A DNA stretch of 64,000 nucleotides, taken from positions 67,352,871-67,416,870 of the forward strand of contig NC_080180.1 in the NCBI RefSeq assembly GCF_950295315.1, in the 5' to 3' direction. The notes under the pieces were generated by a model that was given only the letters and a program-made list of their open reading frames with translations, searched no databases and was not told the DNA's origin. Of this stretch, positions 40,301 to 52,300 are shown one piece after another. Position 1 is the stretch's first letter. Each line of letters opens with the position of its first letter. Origin of the DNA: Erinaceus europaeus (taxonomy: Eukaryota; Chordata; Mammalia; Eulipotyphla; Erinaceidae). A program made the position numbers and the translations under genes.

Positions 40301-43300
40301 TCACAGCCTCTGGGCATGCCAGGAGACCCAACCCCCTCTCCCAACCCCCCAGGCTGCCGTGGCCTCAGCTCTCTTGGCAGGACTGTCTCATACCCAGTCA
40401 GCCCCACAGGCCAGGAGCCACCATCCCAATAGTGAAGCCGAAACCCAACCTGTATCCAGACCCTGAATCAGCTGCAGCTGCAGGATGATGCCCACACCCC
40501 CGACTTGCAATGGGCCTACCATAAAGGTCCCAAAGCAGTCTGGATAAAAGCCCGGGAAAATGTGAAGTCTTCAAAAACCCACCATGCTGGCTATAAACCC
40601 AGTAACTCAAGGCCAGGACAAACTCTTCTAAAGTTACACAGAAGTAACAAGGGTGCTGAGGTGCAAAGAAAGTGAAGTGCTCACTGATAAAGACAATAAT
40701 AAATAGTGCATGAAGATGAAAGGACACATTTAGCAGTTCTGAAGCTTTGTGAATGTGTGTGATTGGACACACACAGCTATCTGTGATGAGGAATGTCACA
40801 ACATGCTCTAAGACTATTCTGACATGTAAACACTTACAACAGGAAGACGTCCATGGACTCTGTACAAATTCACAAGCACAGTGATGTCCCACGGACGCAA
40901 GGCAAGGGGGTGGACAGACTTGGCTGAACTTTCATTGTCCATCCCAACAGCAGTCCACCCAGAACTGGATGATGTTGAAAGTGACAAAACAGGACTTGAA
41001 ACAATCTCTTCAAAATCCATATACATGTCATCTTCCCCAAAGTAATTTTCCTAAAACATAGAAAACAAAACGTTATCAGAAGAGATATATAACAATGATG
41101 CATCATCTTAGAATCAAAATGTACCAACTAATGTGCTCACTTCGGCACATATACAAAATGTACCGACTCAGCAACTAACTTACTTTGTTAAAGCATCAGA
41201 CCTGTTTCCTTAAAAGGGGGAAGAACAAACATGCACGTATCTACGGCATACACTGAACTGGCCACATGGCAAGTGTGCTGTGGGAAAAAGAAAGAGAGAA
41301 AGACAAGTGACAGAAGGGGGCTGGGTAGTGGCGCACCTGGTTGAGGGCACATGTTTCAGTGCACAAGGACCCAGGTTCAAGCCCCCAGTCCCCACCTGCA
41401 GGGGGAAAACTTTGAGAATGGTGAAGCAACGCTGCAGGTGTCTCTGTCTCTATCTCCCCCTTCCCTCTTGATTTCTGGCTGTCTCTAGTCAATAAAGAAA
41501 ATTAAAGGGGGCTGGGCCATAGTGCAGTAGGTTAAGCGCACATGGCACAAAGTGCAAGGACTGGCGTAAGTTCGAGGCCCCAGCTCCGCATCTGTGGGGG
41601 GGGGGGGTCACTTCACAAGTGGTGAAGTAGGTCTTTCTCTCCCCATCTTTGTCTTCCCCTCCTCTCTCGATTTCTCTCTGTTCTATGCAACAACAATAAT
41701 AACAATAAAAGCAACAACAATGGCAACAAAAATGGAAAAAAATGGCCACCAGGAGCAGAGGATTTGTGGTGCAGGCACCAAGCTACAGCAATAACCCTGA
41801 AGGCAAAAAAAAAGAAAGAAAAAAGAAAATTTTTTAAAAAGAGAGAAGTGGCAGAGGTATATATTAAGACTTTATGGCGACAACTTGGCAGGTAACAGGA
41901 ACTTGAAGCCTAGAGGCAAGCATAGCCCAGACAAGGGCAAGTCCCTGTGAGGAATTCTTCCCAGAGTCCCTCAGACCCAATTATCTCCCCCACCTGCCTT
42001 CACACAGGTGATCCTGAGACTCAGGTTACTTCAGTACTGCTCAACACACTAAGTTACCAACAAATCATTACCAGTCATACTTATTTTAGCTAATTTTAAA
42101 AAGTCCTTGTCTACAAATTTCCTATTCATTAAAAAAAAAAAATCCGTTTTAAATTCATAGTCTCTTAAAATGTACAATTTTAATCTAAAGCCACATAGAT
42201 TTATTCCAGTTAAAATGTACAATTTTAATGCAAAGCCACATAGATTTATTCCAGTTAAAATGTACAATTTTAACCCAAAGCCATATAGGTTTATTCCAGT
42301 TAAAATGTACAATTTTAATCTAAAGCCACATAGATTTATTCCAGTTAAAATGTACAATTTTAACCCAAAGCCACATAGATTTATTCCAGTTAAAATGTAC
42401 AATTTTAACCCAAAGCCACATAGATTTATTCCGGTTAAAATTGTCTCTTGGGCTAATCTGCCACCATGCTAATCTCCACTTTATTGTCTGAGACAGAAAA
42501 ATCTGATCTCAGTTTCTCTAGAAAACCCAGCATCCTCAGCAAGAGGACGACTGCTAGCTCACACTGAATGCATCACTGTTTGTAAAGTCATAAAGCACCA
42601 GGATCAACACGAGTGTACAGACTAATGGTGTGAAATGTAGTTAAATTGTGGACTTGAAAAAGACTATCCTGCTACTGCCTGCTTAATGGAATGCTGCATA
42701 ATCATGCAATTTCAGTGGAAAAGCGTATCAGACTGAACTAACACTTGGCTTGGCCTTTGTTCAAAGAAAGTAGTATATATCTTTAGAACTTAAAAGTGTC
42801 ATATCCTGAAAAAAGTTGTTTTCATGTATTTGCTTCTTTTTTTTTTTTTATTTCTTTACTGGGGGGTTAATGATTTACAGTCGACAGTAAAATACAACAG
42901 TTTGTACATGCATAACATTTCTCAGTTTTCCACATAACAATTCAACCTCTACTAGGTCCTCGTCTGCCATCATGTTCCAGGACCTGAGCCTTCCCCACCT
43001 CAGAGTGCTTTACTTTGGTGCAGTACACCAACTCCAGTCCAAGTTCCGCTGAGTGATTCCCTTCTGACCTTGTTTCTCAACTTCTGTCCGTCAGTGAGAT
43101 CATCCCGTATTTATCTTTCTCCTTCTGGCTGATCTCACTTAACATGATTCCTTCAGGCTCTATCTAAGATGAGGTGAAGAGGGTGAATTTACCATTTTTA
43201 ATAGCTGAGTAGTATTCCACTGTGTATCTAGACCATAACTTGCTCAGCCACTCATCTGTTGAAGTGGCAGAGGTATATTGCCACTTCTGTTGCTTCCAAG

Positions 43301-46300
43301 TTTTGGCTACTACAAATTGTGCTGCTAAGAACACAGGTGCACACAGATCTTTTTGGATGGGTGTGTTGGGTTCCTTGGGATCTATCACCAGGAGAGGAAT
43401 TACAGGTCACAGGGCAGGTCCACTTCTAGCCTTCTGAGAGTTCTCCAGACTGCTCTCCACAGGGGCTGGACCCATTGACATTCCCACCAGCGCTGCAGGA
43501 GGCTCCTTTGTCCCCACAACCTCTCCAGCATTTATTGCTGCTGCCTTTTCTGTCTGTCATTCTCACAGGAGTGAAGTGGTGTCTCGTTGTTGTCTATTGC
43601 TTCAATTTTTAAGATAAAGCTATGAGGCAGAGAGGTCTAGTTTTACAGGGCACATGAGGTAGACTTCCCTGGTACCCCTGCCCTCAGATAACAGATTCTC
43701 TCACTTCTAGGTTTGCATCAACCACACTGTGTAATCTCTGGTCTACATATGTGTCTTCTACTGTATACCTCTAGCTTATCTCTGTGATGACAGATGTTAT
43801 ACCTAGCTTTAGCAATGAGCACTATTCTTAGAACATACACTAATGCTAAAGAAAAAAATGCTGAACTGAGGGAGGTGATTTTAACAAATAGTTGTGTCGT
43901 GTCTGACACCACAAGGTTAGTGAACATATTATCTCCTGGTACTTTAAGTCAAGTAACTGGTTCCTTCATATGGTCTCAATTTCTGTTAAGATGTTAACTT
44001 TGCCTACACTTGAAAATATTTAAGTTTGGGGCCGGGTGGTGGCGCACATGTTACTATGTGCAAGGACCCCGTTCGAGCCCCCAGGCCCCACCTGCAGAGG
44101 GCAAGCTTCATGAGTGATGAAGCAGTGTTGCAGGCGTCTCTGTTTTGCTCCCTCTATTACTTCCTCCCTTTTCAATTTTTGGCTGTCTCTATCTAATAAT
44201 AAATAAAAATAATAACAAAAATAAAAATAATAAAGTTCTACTGCAGTTTCCAATGGAGGGAATGGGGACACAGAACTCTGGTGGTAGGAAAGATCTGGGA
44301 TTATATCTGTATTGTCTTACAATTTTGTAAATCAATATTAAATCATTAGCAAAAATATTTGTTCACTTAAGAAAACATACCTTTATACACAAGAAGGCAT
44401 TTAACAGAGGTCCATAGAGAATTATCTGGGAGTCAGGAGAAAGTTCCAGTTCTACATGAAGTTTATCAGGGGGAAGTTCTGAGGGATCCACAGGTGGGCG
44501 AGAAGCAGAGGGTGAGGAGACACCTCTGTCTGACATTTTCTGGGATGGCCTCAGTACAGAGAGCATGGTCTCCTCCATTTCTGACACTGGAACACATGCA
44601 GAGGAAAATCAGAGAATGATGTTTGGTGGAGGAAGTGCCGCTGACATCCTTCAGGAATCTACTGACCAAGAACTCTACTTTGCATGCACATACAGAACCA
44701 AGGAACTGTGGAATGTTACCTACAGTCTACAGAAAAAACAGACCTCAGCAACTAGTCCTAAGAATGCAAAAGTGAGCAGGGAGACCTCGTCCAGCAGAGC
44801 ACACGCCACTCTGCTTATAGCCCTGGTCACTACAGGGTCTCACAAGAGCTGAACAGTGCTGTGGTGTGCTTCTTTTCTGCCTAGATCTAAAGAAGAAAGG
44901 TGTCTGTCCGCCAGGAATGGTGGACCATGCAGGTGCAAAGTCCCCAGTGAAAAAACTCTGGTGGTAAAATGAAAGGAAGGAAGGAAGGAAGGAAGGAAGC
45001 AAGGAAGGAAGAGAAAAGCCTCACTGAAATTTGTAGAGGAACACAGAACTTGGACTTCATGAAACTGATGAAAAGTTTCTCTAAAATAAGCTACATTCTC
45101 ATCCTGTCCCTAGCAATGTATGTTTGGGTCACAACTGGGCTTTTAACTATACTTGGGAATTAAACTACACTTTCTTTCACATAAACATTTATTCAAATGC
45201 AGTGTGCTGGCACCAGAATCTAAGTATAAGTTTCTCATACTTGTTTTTAACTCACTGAGAAAGTACAAAGAAATAGTCACTTGATTCTAGTTCTATTTTG
45301 GATGCTGGTAACAAGACACATGAACGTCAGAGAAACTATGACATGAAAGTTGTCAAAATGCATTAAATAAACTAATGTGTCACAAAATCAAATACTTTAA
45401 AATATAGAGTGGCATATAGCTTGTTTTATATTCCAGCCCTGCTCTTTCTAGTTTGGCAGGCTTGACAAGAAAATCACTCTCCTTCCCTGAGTGTTTTCCC
45501 TCCACTACACAGTGACAACAAGAGTACAAACCTGAGTTATCACAAGATTAACTATAAGCCAAAAAACAGCCTTGCCTAATATGTTATACACAGTGAATGA
45601 TCAATAAAAGTTAGCCATCATTATACCAAAATCCTTAAAAGATTTTAAGTGTAGCTAATTATGTCAAAGGAATACATATATTTTCAAATGTTTTGTTTCT
45701 ACCTGCATTTCATACTTCAGGCTCCAGCAAAAAAACAAACAAACAAACAAACAAAAAAACACTAGTATAGCTACAGGCCCTTCAAAATATAACTAAAATA
45801 TGCCTACTAGCTATCTACAAAATGGAGAAACCCTCAACACTTCATCTGCACTATTCCAGCCTTTAGGTCCATGATTGTTCTACAATCTGTTTGGCTTTGT
45901 ATGTTAGCTCTCTTTTCAGCCACCAGGTTCCAGATGTCATCAGGATGCCGACCAGACTTCCCTGGACAGACAACCCCACCAATGTGTCCTGGAGCTCCGC
46001 TTCCCCAGAGCCCTTCCCCTACTAGGGAAAGAGAGAGACAGGCTGGGAGTGTGGATCGTCAACGCTCATGTTCATCAGGGAAGCAATGACAGAAGCCAGA
46101 CCTTCCACCTTCTGCATCCCACAATGACCCTGGGTCCATACTCCCAGAGGGATAAAGAATAGGAAAGCTGTCAGGGGAGGGGATGGGATACGGAGTTCTG
46201 GTGGTGGGAATTGGGTGAAGTTGTACCCTCTTATCCTATGGTTTTGTCTATGTTTCCTTTTTATAAATAAAATAGTTTTAAAATGAATATATATTTAAAA

Positions 46301-49300
46301 AATAAAATGTTTTCTGTCTTCTAACTTTTGTGATTATCATAACACCTTGTGAGAGCACTTACATGACTGTTTCAGCTGTTCATCTGCTTTCTGTGGATAA
46401 ATTGGATGCCACGTATAATCAATGATGAGTATGACGCTGGGGACAGTCCAGCACTCAACCCAGCCAGCCCTTTGAGAAGAGAAAAAGTTACTAGTCAGGC
46501 ATATCTTCCCTCAGTTGTACACAAACACCAGCTGCTGGAGATAAAACCTTACTGTTCTCAAAAAAAAACATGGAAAACCGTCTTCTCTGCTAATACAAGG
46601 AGCCCAAAGAGCAGGTCCACTCACTTTTCCTGAGTAACATTCCGCCACTTTGGTTTCACTATCTTCTGGCCACTCTGACACTCAGGAGCACTGCCTGTGT
46701 CCTGAGTCACTTTACTTGGGTGGCAATTCTTTACCAGCATAAACAATGAGTATTTACTAGGGTGGCAATCTGGCAGAAACAAATGGAGATCAACATCTTC
46801 TCCCTAGAAAAAAAAAATTTGTAATAGCCCACAATGATAAAATAGATACATAAATATGTTGAGTTACTATTTGTAGCCAAAGCTAACAAGAAAACCTTGA
46901 TAAATTTAAAAAAAAAGATAAACATGAATTTCAAATGGCAGGTTTATTATGGGAAGTTATATCAATGAGGATAATATCTTACATAGTCTAAAACTAGATC
47001 TGGATAAGAAGATCAAGAGGAGGGTCGGGCGGTAGCACAGTGGGTTAAGCACACACGGTGAGGCAGGTCTGCAGGTGTCTGTCTGTCTCTCTCCCTCTCT
47101 GTCTTCCCTTCCTCTCTCCATTGCTCTCTGTCCTATCCAACAACAATGGCATCAATAACAACAATAATAACCACAACGATTAAAAAAAAAAAAAACAAGG
47201 GCAATAAAAGGGGAAAAAAATAGCCTCCAGGAGCAGTGGATTTGTAGTGCAGGCACTAAGCCCCAGCAGTAACCCTGGAGGGAAAAAAAAGAAAGAAAGA
47301 AAGAAAGAAAAGAAAAAGAAAATCAAGAGGAATTAGTGAGGATGGGGTAGGTACCATAATGGTTATACAAACAGACTCTCCTGCCTAAGGCTCCAGACTC
47401 CCAGGTTCAGTCCCCCACACCTCCATAAGCCGGAGCTGGGCAGTGCTCTGGTTAGAAAAAAAAAATCAAGAAAAGCAGTAGAGAAGTGTAGTTTCTATAG
47501 ACCAGTAGCAAAGGGAGCTGCAGATCTGCACATAACTCAGCAAAAACCCAAAACCTATTTCTAAAAATCATTCTACTTTTTTTTTAATATTTTATTTATT
47601 TATCCCCTTTTGTTGCCTTTGTTGTTTTATTGTTGTAGTTATTATTGTTGTTGTCGTTGTTGGACAGGAGGAGAGAAATGGAGAGAGGAGGGGAAGACAG
47701 AGAGGGGGAGAGAAAGACAGACACCTGCAGACCTGCTTCACCGCCTGTGAAGCGACTCCCCTGCAGGTGGGGAGCCAGGGTTCGAACCGGGATCCTTATG
47801 CCGGTCCTTGCGCTTTGCGCCACCTGCGCTTAACCCGCTGCGCTACCGCCCGACTCCCATCATTTTACTTTTATGCCTAGTCTTCCCAGTGTGAGGACTC
47901 ACTAAAAAAGACTTCCTGAAATCAAACGCACCCTCACACTGTGGTTCCCCCATGTGTAGATACCGCTCTTTGTGGATATCATCTGGTAACAGTATCATAG
48001 GGCTCGAAAATAAGTGTCATGAGCCACAACAGACTGCTTATGAAGAAGTCACTTTTGAAATAAAAAAGCATCTCGCTGATGAGACCTCAGGTGCACTTTG
48101 TGCACTATGCACTATGTACCTGTGACTTTTAGACAGGCATTCCTCTGGTTCTGGCATAGTGCTGACTCCCCAACTGCCCTCTGTGAGGCCTGAAGGAATC
48201 TTCTAAGGGGCTTCACTCAGTCTCCCTTTCCCTTTGCAGCTGTCCATCATCTGTGCTCATCTGACCCTGGTTTCTCATCTGCAGCTCAGCAGACCGGTTA
48301 AAAGGATGGAGTTCTGAGGGGCTGGGTGGCGGCACGCCTGGTTGAGCGCACCTGTTACAGTGTGTCAGGACCAGAGTTCAAGCCCCCAGTCCTCATCTGC
48401 AGGGGAAGCTTCACAAGTGGTGAAGCAGGGCAGCAGGTGTCTCTCTGTCTCTTTATTCCCCTCTTCCTCCCAATTTCTGGCTATCTATCCAATAAATAAA
48501 GATATTTTTAAAATTGAAAAAAAATAAAAAAGAACGGAAGGTGGCACAGTGGATAAGCACTGGACTCTCAAGCATGAGGTCCCAGGTTCAATCCCCCACA
48601 GCACATGTACCAGAGTGATGTCTGGTTCTCTCTCTCCTATCTTTCTCATAAGTGAATAAAAAAAGTCCTAAGCTATATTTCTGAGGGTTGAAGTTCAGCT
48701 AGGTCGCTCACTAACTACAATGCAAGTTACATGAACTTGGTTTATTATTTCAATAGGAACAACTCCGGATGGTAGTTCTGAGGATTCAAAAAGTCACTAC
48801 ACATAAAGCCCTTGAAACAGTATCTGGTACACAGAAACTGTTTACAAGATCGCTCTTATTATCATTGCTAGCTTTCTGCTATCTTGATCTCTTCCAATAC
48901 TGTAACCATTAATGGGGCCCATACCCTAAAATTATTTGTGCCACAAAATCTTGAATTCACAAGGGCTGGTTTGCTGTCAACTCCTGGGATTTATTACTGG
49001 GATTAGAAATGAAATATAGGGACATAAAATCTAGTTCACTGACACAGAAAGTCATAGAGACAGAAGGAGTTCTTAGCATTCTCTAAGAAAACAACCAATA
49101 CAGAATTATCTTTTTAACTGCTCAGCTTCTTCTTGCTATCACATCAGCTGTGAAAAGGGAACAACAGGACACTGGAGAGTGAGCTATGAAGGATAGCTTT
49201 TTTGTCCACAGACAAAAGGAGGGGAAGCTCTGGGAGTCAAACAAATCACGTGGACTAAATATTGTGCTAGAGGATACGTACTCTTAAAGCAAACTTGGTA

Positions 49301-52300
49301 TTACAGGTAGCTGGAACAAAATCCGTAAAAGGCAAGGAGAAATCAATGTTCAGCGTCTCCCCACAGGCTGCCAGGTACACTACAAACAAAGGGGGAAAGG
49401 AAGTTTCCTTTTAACTTCAATAAAAACTTAAGTTAAAATTATCTTAAATACAAACTAAATACATTTAGTCCAATACAGACTCTGAAACAGTTCAATGAAT
49501 CTCTCAAAATAATGTAAAAGATCAATTCTACTACCTATTAACATTACAAAGTCAGTGTCAATTTTCTTTGCTGATTTTTTTAGTGAGCGCTAGTTAACAT
49601 TGAAGTTCTTACCATTTTCCTGTTGTTTCGTGGAACAGTCGATCCAGTTGTGTTGATTGGCAGCCCAGATCATTTCAAACTGATGGAACATGACTTTAAA
49701 GTTCCAGGTGTATGGGACAAATGAGAACATATCTGGAGCACTGTCACTAGACCAGTCTTGAATTAAGTCTGAAATCGATCAGGTGGGAACAGGAGGCAAA
49801 AACAGACATTCAGAAACAAAAGGCAAGATCTAGTAAAAGGGATGTAAGATAGTCCCCTGAGCGGCAGGCCTGCCTTGTCAGGCACTGGAAGTACCTTGGC
49901 GTTCTGGCATCTTCCCCCATCCCAGTCTCTCTGTCTGAAAAAGCTGGCTGTAAGGGGAGGGGATGGGATACAGAGCTCTGGTGGTGGGAGTTGTACCCCT
50001 CTTATCCTATGGTCTTGTCAGTGTTTCCATTTTATAAATAAATTAATTAAATTTTTAAAAGCTGGCTCAGCAGTGAAGCCTCAGCAACAACAAAGACTAA
50101 GACCAATGAAAACCACTGCTTCTATTAAGACATCAAAAAGTAATTAAAATGTAGTTCAATCGTCTGGCAATAAAAACAAATGCTTTCCTGTTAATCACAT
50201 CTGCTGACGAACATATTCAGGGTGAAAGCCTAGCTGCACCAGCACTCCACGTGTGAGCCCAGTGTCACAGGGGCAGCCCCTGGCACTTCCTTCTCTCTCC
50301 CTGTGTCTGTCTCAATGAAAAGGGAGCTTAGGGCAGTGAGACTATACACAGGAGAGGCCCTGGCTTCATAAAGCAATAAGCGTTATGATTCCATGTACCT
50401 AGTACTTTTTTAAAAAACCTCAAATAGTTAAGACAAAAATATCAAATGATATGCACACATCCAATATTGTGGCTATGCTTCCTTCTAGAGTCTCTCTACT
50501 CAGACTTACCTTACTATAGATAAGATGCTATACACGTTTTAAATGTTGCTTGTCACTGAGGTCAATTTTGCTATGTTATCTCATGACCAAGATGCATTTA
50601 AATGGCAGTTTATTAAAGAGGTTTGCCAAAATCTCCTTAACATTTCCTATGCTTAACTATTTATGCTCCTAAATTTTTGTGTTATTATATAATGTCACCA
50701 TGTCTATTATTTCTCGGGCTCGAGAGTCATTTGCAGAACCATTATGCTGTACCCCACCTTCAGCACAGGGGTTTGACAACATAGTTCATACTTTCTTTTA
50801 TACTTCTTTGGACTGGAAATAAAAAGAGAGAAATTAAATCTAGATAACTGTGCCCAAATATGAAAGTCCACATTAGGTTGGACAGAATCAGCTCTTAGCT
50901 AGTGCTTTATGTCAGTAGTGAGGGGCAAGTCGGGGAGATAAGTCAGGAGATAAGGTTATTTTGTTCTTAAAGGTTTCAGAAATGAAACTGTTGGGTCAAA
51001 AAAAATTTTTTTTCAAGGCTATTGGAAATTATAGAATTCTCTTCAAGAGTAATGAACTTATTTACACTTCCATCAGAAAGGTATACTTAACTGTCTCACT
51101 GTACTTTCTTCTGCACTATTTTTTTTTCTTCTACCTCTCTCACTTCCTTTTTCTGGGATGTGTGTAGGTGACAGTTGGTAGGTGAGAAATGGTATCTGTC
51201 TCACTTTATTGAGCAATATACTTATAAGCAGGCTGAACACTTTTCATCTTGTTTGGTCATTAAGCAAACATCTACATGCCAGATTCTGTGTGGATTCAGG
51301 AGACACTAATGACACATACACGGTTGGCCACAAGTCTTGCCTCCAGCTGACAGGCAAGATTTGGCGATTTTAAAATCACGTCCACATTTACTCTGATTTT
51401 TTTCCCTTCCTGGGTTCTCGCTGGGGCTTGGTGCCTGCACTACAAATCCAGAAGGCCATTTGCCCCATTTTGTTGCCCTTGTTGTAATTATTGCTATTGC
51501 TGTTGTTGTTTTTGAATAGGACAAAAATAAATCGAGAAAGGAGGGGAAGACAGAGTGGTGGGGGGCAGGGGGGGTACAGATACCTGCAGACCTGGTTCAC
51601 CACTTCTGAAGCAACCCCCCTGCAGGTGGAGAGCCAGGGGCTCGAACTGGGATCTTTATGCCAGTCCTTGCACTCCACGCTATATGTGCTTAAGCGCTGT
51701 GCTACCACTTGGCCCCACTACCTTGATTTTCTTTCAGTCTCACTAAGCCTATGCTCTCTATATAAGCCGCCAAGTCAACTAGACACGCCACTGGAGAATA
51801 ACAAGTAGGAGCTCCAAAAACAGTGGCAGGAGTGTCAATCTGAATGTACTGCCCACAGACTGTGATAATGGCTAAGACAAAATAAGGACAACATGACAAT
51901 ACCGTATCAGGGAGAGAAGGAAGCTGACTTATCTCCCCGGCTTGCCCCTCACTACTGACACAAAGTGCTAGCTAGGAACCGATTCTGTCCAACCTAATGT
52001 GGACTTTCATGTTCAGGCACAGATACCTAGATTTAATTTCTCCCTTGTTATTCCCAGTCCAAAGAAGTATAAAAGAAAGCATGAACTGTGTTGTCAAACT
52101 CCTGTGCTGAAGGTGGGGTACAGCATAATGGTTCTGCAAATGACTCTTGAGCCTGAGGCTCTGAGGTCTCAGGTTCAAGCCCTCCACCCCCTGTACCACC
52201 ATCAGCCAGAGATGAACTGGGCTCTAGAGAAAACAAAAAGCAAACACCCTATGTTGAATCTTAAGAAATTAATGACTGCAAAAAGTTCAGTGTGATATAT

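Noticed and set aside
42049..42472. Open frames of 100-117 codons with a repeated [19 protein letters not shown] unit
   Set aside because: The 45-bp tandem unit is a multiple of three and happens to lack stops; there is no other sign of coding.
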